DNA of 8,586 nt from Faecalibacterium sp. (GCA_017483235.1 JAFULE010000207.1:1-8586); one strand, 5' to 3'; shown: positions 1-6,747, counted from the stretch's first letter. A program made the numbers and translations. Notes: generated from the sequence alone by a model not told the origin.

Positions 1-438
1 GGCTGCATCCGCAAAGCGAAGGCTCAGCCTCGCCGCAAGGCGGCGGTATTCCCCTGCCAGAAGCTTGGCCTGTTCCTGCGCGGGCGGCTGCACCCATTCG
101 CCCGGCTGCAGCGGCGGCGGGGCGATCAGTACCAACCTGTCTGCCGGCAGCGGCAGCCGGCGCAAAAATGCCTCCATGCGCCGGGCTGTGGCCTGAGCCG
201 TGCTGCCCTGCAGCAGATCGTTGGTGCCCAGCATAACAATCAGAAAATCGGTGTCGGAGGCAGACGCAATTCCCCGCCCCGGCTCGGGAATCTGTCGGCC
301 ATTGAGTCCCGCATTGTGCACCTGCCAGCCGGTTTTTGCAGCCAGAAGCCGGGGCCACGGTTCGGGAAAACTGCTGCCCAGAAAACTGCGCGGGTCGTAC
401 CCACAGGTATTTGAGTCGCCATAGCAGATGACCTTCAT
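1..438 (-). CDS. SGNH/GDSL-family hydrolase (C-terminal part beyond left edge)
   Basis: Partial gene: 146 residues are visible and the frame stays open to the edge. It begins MKVICYGDSNT, where GDSNT (residues 7-11) is SGNH block I with Ser9 the expected nucleophile. AGLNGR (43-48) carries the block II glycine and the GTND motif (71-74) is block III. The visible part ends at FADAA, shortly before the expected block V Asp-x-x-His, so the catalytic Asp/His lie outside the window. These motifs define a small alpha/beta esterase or deacetylase fold; the arrangement recalls bacterial arylesterase-like members. No signal peptide is seen, so it is probably cytoplasmic. The start at 438 is preceded by AAGGGG at 445-450. 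It lies 17 bases after the phosphodiester glycosidase and is the last visible gene of the operon, so it may remove acyl groups from the same imported substrate. The substrate is inference. Confidence 0.88.
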   Translation of the reverse strand, partial: MKVICYGDSNTCGYDPRSFLGSSFPEPWPRLLAAKTGWQVHNAGLNGRQIPEPGRGIASASDTDFLIVMLGTNDLLQGSTAQATARRMEAFLRRLPLPADRLVLIAPPPLQPGEWVQPPAQEQAKLLAGEYRRLAARLSLRFADAA

Positions 439-455
439 CCCCTGCCCCTTTCTTT

Positions 456-1793
456 TTACTGTACCATCAGCCCCAGCGGTACCGGACGCTCTGCCTCGGC
501 ACCGCTTTGCAGGCTGCGGTCCGAAATCTGCAGGCTGCGGCGACCATTGAGCAATATCTGTGCCGAGCCGCCGCCGTCCAGATTGACCGCATTCACCATG
601 CCCATTTCGCTGCAGATGCGGGCCATATCGGCAAGGGAAGCGCCCCGGCTGTCTTTGCCGGGGACGTAGCCCAGCTTTGCAGCCCCTTCGGCCCACAGCA
701 GCATCGGTTTGCCCTGTGCGTCGGCCCCCAGCGCAATGCGGGCTGCACGGGCATTTTGAAAATCCATGGGGTACAGGCTGGGTGGGTACGGCACCGGCTG
801 CAGTTTACGGATGTTGTAAAACGGTGAGAGAAAATGCTCTGTTTTTACACCGCCGCGCAGGATGCTGTTGCCCACCTGAATGCCAAACAGCACATCCTCC
901 ATGCCGTGATAGATCACCGCATCGCCCGGTTTGACCGCGGCATCCGGTACACACAGCACAAAGCCGGAAGCCGGCACCGGCACACTGCCGCCATGGCAAA
1001 CCGCAGCCACCCGGCAGCCGATGATCACCAGCATGGTGGTGGCGTCGTTTGGGGTTTTCGCGTACTGCGGGCGGGTATAAACCACCGCATTGCTGCCGGG
1101 GCAATACCGGCTGCCGCCGACCTCGATCTGCAGCTGCTGCAATGTGGGCCGGGCCACGGCAACGCTGCCGTCGGCTTTGACCAGCAGTGCTTCGCGGCCG
1201 TACAGCGGCGGGCTTTGCATCACACCGTCTTTGACCCACAGCCCAAAGTGAGTGCCCACATGGTCGTAAACGGTGGCGCAATCGAAGCTGTCCATGATAA
1301 AAAAGGAGGCATTCACTTTCAGGGCGGCATTCGAATGGGTTTGGGTCAGATACCCGGCGGTATTGCCCACCGGGATGATCTGGGTAAAGGGCAGCTTGCC
1401 CCGCACGATCTGCACACAGCTGCGCTGCTGCAGCTGCTGCCAGAACCGCCTGACCGTTTCGTTACGAAACACCGGTTTACCGCCGCGCAGCGTTACCCCA
1501 CTGCGCAAAGCAGCCGCCGCAGCGGTAAGAGGGTCGGCTACAGTGCCGTACCGTGTCTGAAAAGAAAAATCGAGCGGCAGGTCATCAGGCAAGCGGAACA
1601 GCACCAGCTGCCCGAACACCCACGGGCAGGCCGGCACCAGAAAGGTTTTGTAGATATGGCAAAAGCTGGCGAAGGCATCGACGGCCGGGGCAGGGCGCAG
1701 AAATTCCAGCTGCTGCCAATCGTTCCACCGCACCAGCTGCACCCTTTGGATCTCGCCGCCGGGATATGAGAACACTTTTACTTCCGATTGCAT
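456..1793 (-). CDS. Phosphodiester glycosidase (NAGPA-domain) family protein
   Basis: 445 residues. The C-terminal half carries the marks of the NAGPA/DUF2233 family, which in characterised members cleaves sugar-1-phosphodiesters such as GlcNAc-1-P-O-R: KVNASFF (159-165), the G-x-W-V-K-D-G strand (184-190), NAVVYTR (235-241), ARIALGADAQGKPMLLWAEG (351-370) and the signature NLDGGGSAQ (404-412) after a GASLADMARI helix. Roughly residues 1-150 are not covered by any motif I recognise. No signal peptide or membrane segment is visible, so it is probably cytoplasmic, whereas many relatives are exported. In KVNASFF the Gly usual after Asn in this motif is Ala. The start ATG (1793-1791) overlaps the symporter stop by one base (TGATG), and AGGTGA (1800-1805) is its ribosome binding site, so translation is probably coupled to the symporter. 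The family call is firm; the substrate is unknown. Confidence 0.85.
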   Translation of the reverse strand: MQSEVKVFSYPGGEIQRVQLVRWNDWQQLEFLRPAPAVDAFASFCHIYKTFLVPACPWVFGQLVLFRLPDDLPLDFSFQTRYGTVADPLTAAAAALRSGVTLRGGKPVFRNETVRRFWQQLQQRSCVQIVRGKLPFTQIIPVGNTAGYLTQTHSNAALKVNASFFIMDSFDCATVYDHVGTHFGLWVKDGVMQSPPLYGREALLVKADGSVAVARPTLQQLQIEVGGSRYCPGSNAVVYTRPQYAKTPNDATTMLVIIGCRVAAVCHGGSVPVPASGFVLCVPDAAVKPGDAVIYHGMEDVLFGIQVGNSILRGGVKTEHFLSPFYNIRKLQPVPYPPSLYPMDFQNARAARIALGADAQGKPMLLWAEGAAKLGYVPGKDSRGASLADMARICSEMGMVNAVNLDGGGSAQILLNGRRSLQISDRSLQSGAEAERPVPLGLMVQ

Positions 1794-3190
1794 CAGCGCT
1801 CACCTGCCGGGCCGTATTTGGCGCAAAGCAGTGTTTCGGCCTCTTGTCTGCTCAGCTCGCCGTTGTTGTAACGGGACATGATCTGCACATCCTTGGTGCG
1901 CAGCTTATAGAACAGCAGCAGAATGACCAGCGCAGCCGCAAAGCCCGCCGCCGGGAACAGACAAAACAATGCCCACACACCGTCGGCCACGCCTTCGGGC
2001 TGGATGGCGTTTTCGCCCTCGACAAAGCCCACCGCCGACAGGCTGAGCAGCACCACCGAGCCGATCAGGCCGTTTTTCAGCTTGGCCACACAGGTTTGCA
2101 AACTGAAGGAGATGCCGGCGGCACGGGTACCGGTTTTATAGGTGCCGTACTCGACTGTGTCGGCAATGAGCATATAGATGACCACCGACCAGAACCCCAG
2201 GCCGGAGCACTTGAGCATGGTCATTACAATGGCAAACACCAGATTGTCATACCCCACAAAGTATGCCGCCACATCCATGACCACCGCAAAGGCAAGGCCG
2301 GCGCACAGTACATAAAATTTGTCCCACCGGCGGGCCAATGCCGGTACCACAGCCGACACGATGATGACCGCAATGGCTGCCGCGCCTGCCACCAGAGTGG
2401 CGGTATTTTCCTGCCCGAGGCAGATACGGCCCATATAAATAGCCATTTTCTGCTCCAGACTGGCAAGGCCCAGCAGCAGCATGGCCACAAGGCTGACGAT
2501 GAGGACTTTATTGTTTTTTAAGTAATGCAGCATATCCCCAAAGCCGGGGGTCTGCGCGGCCTGCGCCGCGCCATTGTGCCGTTCTTTTACATGGAACAGC
2601 ATGGGCACCATCAGTACCACCGACACTGCCACAAACACCACACAGGCTGCAAACCAGCCCAGCAGCGGACGCAGCAGCGGCACCAGAACGGTGGCCACCA
2701 CGCCGCCCACCATGGCCCACAGCTTGCCGCCGGCAATGATGGAGGTGCGTTCGTCCACATCCGAGGTCATCACGGTGGTAACCGCATAGGCAGGGGCATC
2801 CAGAATGGTGTAGCACATATCAAACAGGATGTAAGCGACGAGGAACCAGACCACCTTACCGGTTTGCCCCATAGACTTGGGGATGGCAAACAGCGCCACC
2901 GTGGTGATGCCGATGGCAGCCGTGCCAATGCGCACCCACGGAATGAACCGCTGGCCGTTTTTGAACAGGTGGCGGTCCACAATATAACCAAAGAACACAT
3001 CATTTACTGCATCCCACAGTTTGGGTACCAGCAGAATGGCCGCCGCCACCGCTGCCGAGATCCCCACATCGGTGAGGAAGGTTTCCACATAGCCGGCATA
3101 CCCCCACAGAATGTTCTGGCCCAAAAAGAACAGGCAGTAGGCCACGCGTTCCTTTTTGGTGGTTTGAAACAACAGGGATTGTTTGTTCAT
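1793..3190 (-). CDS. MelB-like GPH-family sugar:cation symporter (MFS)
   Basis: 465 residues with about 12 hydrophobic segments and the usual length for glycoside-pentoside-hexuronide:cation symporters. The helix II signature is clear: KLWDAVNDVFFGYIVDR (57-73) matches the MelB D-x-x-N-D-x-x-x-G pattern, so Asp60, Asn63 and Asp64 should correspond to the MelB cation-site residues. Asp131 in TILDAPAY matches the helix IV aspartate, and Lys370 in a Q-T-x-x-x-K run probably matches the helix XI lysine. IADTVEYGTYKTGTRA (342-357) is another family block. It should import a sugar or glycoside with H+ or Na+ at the cytoplasmic membrane. An upstream in-frame ATG at 3250 exists, but the start at 3190 is preferred: GGAGG sits five bases ahead of it, the family N-terminus fits, and the extra 20 residues would be polar GC-rich leader. 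First gene of a leftward three-gene operon. Confidence 0.9.
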   Translation of the reverse strand: MNKQSLLFQTTKKERVAYCLFFLGQNILWGYAGYVETFLTDVGISAAVAAAILLVPKLWDAVNDVFFGYIVDRHLFKNGQRFIPWVRIGTAAIGITTVALFAIPKSMGQTGKVVWFLVAYILFDMCYTILDAPAYAVTTVMTSDVDERTSIIAGGKLWAMVGGVVATVLVPLLRPLLGWFAACVVFVAVSVVLMVPMLFHVKERHNGAAQAAQTPGFGDMLHYLKNNKVLIVSLVAMLLLGLASLEQKMAIYMGRICLGQENTATLVAGAAAIAVIIVSAVVPALARRWDKFYVLCAGLAFAVVMDVAAYFVGYDNLVFAIVMTMLKCSGLGFWSVVIYMLIADTVEYGTYKTGTRAAGISFSLQTCVAKLKNGLIGSVVLLSLSAVGFVEGENAIQPEGVADGVWALFCLFPAAGFAAALVILLLFYKLRTKDVQIMSRYNNGELSRQEAETLLCAKYGPAGER

Positions 3191-3202
3191 AACGTCCTCC
3201 TT

Positions 3203-3219
3203 GCACGGAACATCCGTGC
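3203..3219 (-). promoter_or_regulatory. Leader hairpin abutting the symporter ribosome binding site
   Basis: Perfect 7-bp inverted repeat (GCACGGA, 3-base loop, TCCGTGC) in the leader of the symporter gene. On the transcript its 3' arm ends only two bases before the GGAGG ribosome binding site. It could influence access to that site or protect the mRNA 5' region. It has no U-run after it, so it is not a terminator. The structure is read directly; the role is inference. Confidence 0.4.
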
Positions 3220-3270
3220 CGGTTTTATTCAGGGGGCGGCGGGCCGCCAAAGAGATCGGACCTTTGTTTC

Positions 3271-3299
3271 AATGTAACATACCCACCGGGTTTTCGCAA
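3271..3299 (-). promoter_or_regulatory. Candidate promoter of the symporter operon
   Basis: On the minus strand there is TTGCGA (3299-3294, 4/6 to TTGACA), a 17-base spacer, and TACATT (3276-3271, 4/6 to TATAAT) preceded by an extended -10 TG (TGT at 3279-3277). It would start transcription near 3264 and give a leader of about 74 bases. The sequence match is modest, but it is the only reasonable candidate I found in the 221-base gap. Confidence 0.4.
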
Positions 3300-3312
3300 T
3301 CGATTTGCAAAA
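3291..3312. promoter_or_regulatory. Operator-like palindrome over the -35 of the symporter promoter
   Basis: A 22-base imperfect palindrome: the centre is the 8-base perfect palindrome AATCGATT, the outer four bases are TTTT/AAAA, and 16 of 22 positions are symmetric. A central CpG flanked by GCAA/TTGC runs is reminiscent of operators of LacI-family sugar repressors. It overlaps the proposed -35, where a repressor would block RNA polymerase. No regulator gene is visible in the window, so the assignment is inference. Confidence 0.35.
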
Positions 3313-3358
3313 TCCGCCAGAGCGTATGCCCTTGCAGCAGACAATGCTTCACCGACCA

Positions 3359-3399
3359 AAATGCCCCGGCTGCCGCAAACCACGGCCGCCGGGGCATTT
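3359..3399 (-). terminator. Stem-loop terminator after the phosphatase operon
   Basis: A 12-bp perfect stem (AAATGCCCCGGC paired with GCCGGGGCATTT) continues, after one mismatch, as four more base pairs around a 7-base loop. It begins 12 bases past the phosphatase stop codon. The U-run after the stem is short (TTTT, mostly inside the stem), so intrinsic termination may be partial, but the position fits the end of the leftward operon. Confidence 0.7.
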
Positions 3400-3411
3400 G
3401 TGCTTATGCTT

Positions 3412-4584
3412 TTAAAAATAGCTGACCTTGATCCGCTTGCCCATCTGCCGCAGGCATTTGGAAAGCTCTTCCACCAGATTCATTTTAATGTTGAAGTTGA
3501 TGGGCAGGTCGGGGTTCTGATGCGCCGGGTTGACCGCGCGGCCCACATAGAAATTGATGTCGGTGGCTTCTTCAAACAGCAGCCGGCTGATCTGGGAAGC
3601 ACCGTCCCGCTGGAAGCACCATTCCTCGTAAAATTTGTTTTCGCCCAGATAATCGCGGGCGTACTCTACCACCTTGTTGATGGTGATGACGCCTTCGGTC
3701 ACCAGATCCACCCCTTCGATCTCAGCGGTAGGGGGCACATCCGACCGCTCGAAGGTCAGCTTTGCCCGCAGCGGCTTGCCCAGATACTTCGCCGCAATGG
3801 AAGAGGTGGTGCCGCCGCAGACAATATGCTTGCCGCGCTTGGAGAAGAACAGCGCCATCATGCGGTTGGCATCGTCCCGGTTAGCGGGCGGGCCGAACAA
3901 CAGGTTCATCGGCTCGCGCTTGCGAATGCGCACCACACAGGCGGTGGCGTCGTCGCCCGGCTTTTTGCCGTACAGCTTATCGCACTCGTCCACCAGCATG
4001 GTGGACAGGGTCTTGGCGGTGTAGCCCACCGGGGCAAGCCCCTCGAAAAAGCTGATGATCTCTTCGCGGCGCCAGCCAAAGTTGAATGCGGTACCGATGC
4101 CCGCATGGGGGCATCCGTCGCTCATGGCCACAAAGATATCTTTTTCCTGCAGCTTGATCACCGATTTGTGGATCTTTTTGCCTCCGATGTTCATCTCAGT
4201 CATGGGATAGTTGTAGTTCACACCGTCCCGGATGAGGATGACCAGAGGGTTATCGTACTGGATGATCTCGGCAGTTTCGTTGTTTTTGATGTGCAGGATG
4301 GTAAAGGTAGAGTATGCCACGCCCCGCACCGAACACACCGGCAGGGTGGCCGCAATGGTGGAAACGCATTCTTCCAGCGGCAGGCCCTCGGCCAGCATGG
4401 TAGAGATGATTTTGGACGTAAGGGTGGACAGGATGCTGGCCTTGACCCCGCTGCCCAATCCATCCGAAAGCACCACCACGGTGGAATTTTCGTCCGGTTC
4501 GATCACATCCACATGGTCGCCGCACAGCTGTTCGCCGTAATGGTTGATGCTTTTGTATCCGATATCTGCACACAGGTCATTCAT
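3412..4584 (-). CDS. SpoIIE-family (PP2C-type) serine phosphatase linked to a sensory hydrogenase
   Basis: 390 residues. Residues 1-225 form a SpoIIE/PP2C catalytic domain: GD (22-23), SDGLGSG (40-46), a second SDG (155-157) and GDDAT (210-214) supply the metal-binding acidic residues expected for a Mn2+/Mg2+-dependent Ser/Thr phosphatase. Residues about 226-390 form an extra region I cannot assign to a named domain; it contains KHIVCGGTTSS (252-262), LVTEGVITINK (294-304) and VGRAVNPAHQNPDLP (347-361). It lacks membrane segments and is therefore unlike sporulation SpoIIE itself. Its start lies inside the end of the hydrogenase-like gene (8-base overlap), with AAGGAG at 4595-4600. [FeFe]-hydrogenase group C3 proteins are known to be encoded beside such phosphatases. 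The likely role is to relay the H2/redox signal by dephosphorylating a protein, perhaps an anti-anti-sigma-like factor. That target is inference. Confidence 0.9.
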   Translation of the reverse strand: MNDLCADIGYKSINHYGEQLCGDHVDVIEPDENSTVVVLSDGLGSGVKASILSTLTSKIISTMLAEGLPLEECVSTIAATLPVCSVRGVAYSTFTILHIKNNETAEIIQYDNPLVILIRDGVNYNYPMTEMNIGGKKIHKSVIKLQEKDIFVAMSDGCPHAGIGTAFNFGWRREEIISFFEGLAPVGYTAKTLSTMLVDECDKLYGKKPGDDATACVVRIRKREPMNLLFGPPANRDDANRMMALFFSKRGKHIVCGGTTSSIAAKYLGKPLRAKLTFERSDVPPTAEIEGVDLVTEGVITINKVVEYARDYLGENKFYEEWCFQRDGASQISRLLFEEATDINFYVGRAVNPAHQNPDLPINFNIKMNLVEELSKCLRQMGKRIKVSYF

Positions 4585-6256
4585 CAGCGATCGACTCCTT
4601 CAGTTTGGTCAGGGCGATCTTGGTTTCGGCTACCGTTTCGCCCAGAAGCGAAGCGATCTCCTGCACCACACGCATCTGCATTTCCACCACCTTGTCGGCC
4701 ACTTCGATGGTCTGGTGGCTGATGGTTTCCTTCTTTTCCCGGGCAAGTTCTTCGTCGGTTATATCGCGGATGATGTCGATGAGCATGTGCGAGTCGCGGT
4801 CGTATACCACGCTTTGTTCCACATAGCGGTTATATTCGGCCAGGTAACCCCGCTGCTGGTACACATTTTTACCGCTTTCCAGCACTTCCAGGAAGATGGT
4901 GGGGTCCAGAATACGCACCACCAGGTCACCCAGAACATCGGTGGCAAAGCGAATGTTCATGATCTTGCGGGCGGCATTGTTGATCTGCTGCACTTCCAGC
5001 TGTTCGTTCAGCACGATCAGGCCGTTGGGGCTGTTTTTGACAATGGCATCCGAGAAGCTTTCGGCCTTATCCTTCAGGTAGGGCAGGCACATCGAGATCT
5101 CGGCCTTGCCCTGTGCCACCGCAATGGCCTTTTCGCGGCAGGTGTTGTAGCCGCAGCTGCCGCAGTTCAGCTCCTGCGAGGGGCGGGTCTTGCCCATCTG
5201 CTGCAGGATTCTGGTGATCTCGGCTTCGCTGGGCATCGCCAGCTTGCGGTCGATGGGGCTGAACATCTTTTTCAATTCCAGTGTATCCGGCTGCTGCACA
5301 GCAAAGTCCTTGGTTCCGGCATATTTCGAAATCCTGACAAAATCCATCACCGGAGAATATTTCTGATATTTTTCCATCACAGGGCCGCCCACACAGCTGC
5401 CCACACAGGCGGACATCTCGATAAAGCAGCGGTGGGTTTTGCCGCACTCAATGTCTTTCAGGGCCGCAATGCAGTTTTCGACACCGTCCACCGCAAAATA
5501 AGTATAGCCCGGCACATTCTGGGCCATGGTTTTCAGCACGCCGCCGGTGGAGGGGACAAATCGCGCCCGGCTGCACGCGTCGGAATCCATGGTATGCTCC
5601 AGCTCAATGGTTTCGCGGCGCAGCCATTCGGTCAGTTCCTCAAAGGTCAGTACAGCGTCCACGATGCCCTGATAATGCTCGGCTTCGTCCTTTTTGGCCA
5701 CACAGGGGCCGATGAAAACGGTTTTGGCGTTGGGGTACCGCTTTTTGATATCCATACAATGGGCCTGCATGGGCGACATGACATCGGCCAGATACCGCAG
5801 CGAGGCCGGGAAATGCTTCTGGATCAGCAGGTTGATGGAATGGCAGCAGGAGGAGATGATGATGTCCCGCTGTTCTTCGCGCAGCATGCGCTCGTATTCG
5901 TTTTTAACGATGGTGGCACCGCGGGCCGTTTCTTCCACATCGGTAAAGCCCAGCTGTTTCAGCGCACGACGCATGGCCTCGATGCCCACGTCGTCGTAGT
6001 TAGCCACAAACGAGGGGGCCAGACTGACGATGACCGGATCGCTGCCTTGCAGAAATACCCGCACCTTTTCGGTTTCGTCCACAATTTCTTTGGCGTTCTG
6101 GGGGCACACCACAAAGCACTGGCCGCACAGAATGCACTCGTTGCCGATGATGTGCGCCTGATTGCCCGAAAACCGGATGGCCTTTACCGGGCAGTGGCGG
6201 ATGCACTTATAGCAGTTTTTGCAGTTGGACTTTTTTAAGGTAAGACAGTTTGCCAT
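4577..6256 (-). CDS. hydS: Sensory-type [FeFe]-hydrogenase with PAS domain (group C3-like, HydS)
   Basis: 559 residues. In order: two [4Fe-4S] ferredoxin motifs (Cys12/15/18/22 and Cys41/44/47/51); an [FeFe]-hydrogenase H-cluster domain (about 70-310); a four-Cys FeS module (Cys365/368/373/390); a PAS-like region (about 400-500, AIVKNSPNGLIVLN); and a charged, probably coiled-coil tail (503-559). All H-cluster cysteine ligands appear present: SSCCHS (135-140), IGPCVAKK (182-189) and EMSACVGSC (280-288). They differ from the catalytic consensus TSCCPGW, MPCxxKxxE and ExMxCxxGCxxGG. The changed pocket plus PAS and no attached kinase fits group C sensory hydrogenases that signal H2 or redox state through a partner rather than producing H2. 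It overlaps the phosphatase start by 8 bases and follows the ferredoxin after 16. AAGGA (6268-6272) is its ribosome binding site. No signal peptide is seen, so it is probably cytoplasmic. Confidence 0.9.
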   Translation of the reverse strand: MANCLTLKKSNCKNCYKCIRHCPVKAIRFSGNQAHIIGNECILCGQCFVVCPQNAKEIVDETEKVRVFLQGSDPVIVSLAPSFVANYDDVGIEAMRRALKQLGFTDVEETARGATIVKNEYERMLREEQRDIIISSCCHSINLLIQKHFPASLRYLADVMSPMQAHCMDIKKRYPNAKTVFIGPCVAKKDEAEHYQGIVDAVLTFEELTEWLRRETIELEHTMDSDACSRARFVPSTGGVLKTMAQNVPGYTYFAVDGVENCIAALKDIECGKTHRCFIEMSACVGSCVGGPVMEKYQKYSPVMDFVRISKYAGTKDFAVQQPDTLELKKMFSPIDRKLAMPSEAEITRILQQMGKTRPSQELNCGSCGYNTCREKAIAVAQGKAEISMCLPYLKDKAESFSDAIVKNSPNGLIVLNEQLEVQQINNAARKIMNIRFATDVLGDLVVRILDPTIFLEVLESGKNVYQQRGYLAEYNRYVEQSVVYDRDSHMLIDIIRDITDEELAREKKETISHQTIEVADKVVEMQMRVVQEIASLLGETVAETKIALTKLKESIADE

Positions 6257-6272
6257 AACCGGTCACATCCTT

Positions 6273-6524
6273 TTACTTTTTCAGCCGGCCCAGCACGTTC
6301 TGGGCAAAAAATGCATCAAATTTTTCTTTGGTCAGGCCGGTAAACACCTCGTCGTCGATCTGCACCGTAACGCCCTCGCGGTTGCATTTGCCGGTGCAGA
6401 AGCTGCCTGCCAGCGTAATGTCGTTTTCCAGATGGTGTTCGGCAATGGCCTTCTGGAACAATTCGATAATATCGTGGGTGCCCTTGATGTGGCACGAGCT
6501 GCCCACACAGATCATAATGATCAT
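6273..6524 (-). CDS. Thioredoxin-like [2Fe-2S] ferredoxin, small
   Basis: 83 residues starting MIIMICVGSSCHIKG. Four cysteines in the C-x4-C (6, 11) and C-x3-C (43, 47) spacing identify the thioredoxin-like [2Fe-2S] ferredoxin fold also seen in NuoE and in the N-terminus of HydB-type NuoF proteins. A 110-residue version starting at 6605 is possible, but the start at 6524 is chosen because GAGGCG lies seven bases ahead and the extra 27 residues would run through the AT-rich promoter region. It is first in the leftward operon, 16 bases before the sensory hydrogenase, and likely passes electrons to or from that protein. The partner is inferred from gene order only. Confidence 0.88.
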   Translation of the reverse strand: MIIMICVGSSCHIKGTHDIIELFQKAIAEHHLENDITLAGSFCTGKCNREGVTVQIDDEVFTGLTKEKFDAFFAQNVLGRLKK

Positions 6525-6576
6525 GGTTTCGCCTCGCAATCTGATGGTTGTTACCCGTATAAAACAGTACGTTATT

Positions 6577-6605
6577 ATTAAAACATTTCCCGTCCGCAAA
6601 ATCAA
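6577..6605 (-). promoter_or_regulatory. Candidate promoter of the ferredoxin-sensory hydrogenase-phosphatase operon
   Basis: On the minus strand there is TTGATT (6605-6600, 4/6 to TTGACA), a 17-base spacer and TTTAAT (6582-6577, 5/6 to TATAAT), with an extended -10 TG immediately ahead (TGT, 6585-6583). It would start transcription near 6570 and leave a leader of about 46 bases before the ferredoxin start. The -10 lacks the conserved A at position 2, so the promoter may be weak or activated. Confidence 0.45.
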
Positions 6606-6700
6606 TGCTGCGAGTCATTCTTGTAAAAACGAGCCAAAACCAACCTGCGCGGGCAAAAATCTTTGGGGAAACCGCCTTTGAATGCCCTGCCCTGCGCCAC

Positions 6701-6726
6701 ATTTTTGTGCATTCCGATACAAAAAT
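6701..6726. promoter_or_regulatory. Perfect 8-bp inverted repeat, Rex-operator-like
   Basis: ATTTTTGT (6701-6708) and ACAAAAAT (6719-6726) are exact inverted repeats around a 10-base spacer. Read as an 18-base site (6705-6722) it starts TTGTGCA and ends ACAA, with the spacing of the Rex consensus TTGTGAA-n4-TTCACAA. The left half matches 6/7 and the right half 4/7. Rex is the NADH/NAD+-sensing repressor of fermentation and hydrogenase genes in Gram-positive bacteria. The site lies between the two divergent promoters. Binding is inference. Confidence 0.4.
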
Positions 6727-6747
6727 ATGACGAAAAAGCGTTTACTG

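Noticed and set aside
834..2521. Two long plus-strand open frames (311 and 322 codons) opposite the glycosidase and symporter
   Set aside because: Both are antisense to genes with clear family motifs. They overlap each other and their translations are rich in His, Gln and Arg with no domain.
3235..3248. GGCGGC-GG-GCCGCC palindrome in the symporter leader as a terminator
   Set aside because: The loop is too tight for the full stem, there is no T-run, and it lies between the promoter candidate and the gene. It is more likely GC-rich happenstance or a minor leader hairpin.
3191..3250. N-terminal extension of the symporter to the ATG at 3250
   Set aside because: The extra 20 residues are polar and come from the hairpin-containing leader. 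The ATG at 3190 has a well-spaced GGAGG and gives a normal family N-terminus.
3361..4722. 453-codon open frame on the plus strand opposite the phosphatase
   Set aside because: It starts inside the terminator stem, is antisense to a clear PP2C gene, and has low-complexity His/Gly/Val composition typical of a shadow frame.
4544..6238. 564-codon open frame on the plus strand opposite the sensory hydrogenase
   Set aside because: It is antisense to a gene with complete Fe-S, H-cluster and PAS motifs. Its His- and Gly-rich translation has no recognisable domain and it has no convincing ribosome binding site; it is a codon-bias shadow.
6525..6605. 27-residue N-terminal extension of the small ferredoxin
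   Set aside because: It runs through the candidate -10 and leader. The internal ATG at 6524 has a Shine-Dalgarno match and places the first Cys at the usual distance from the N-terminus.
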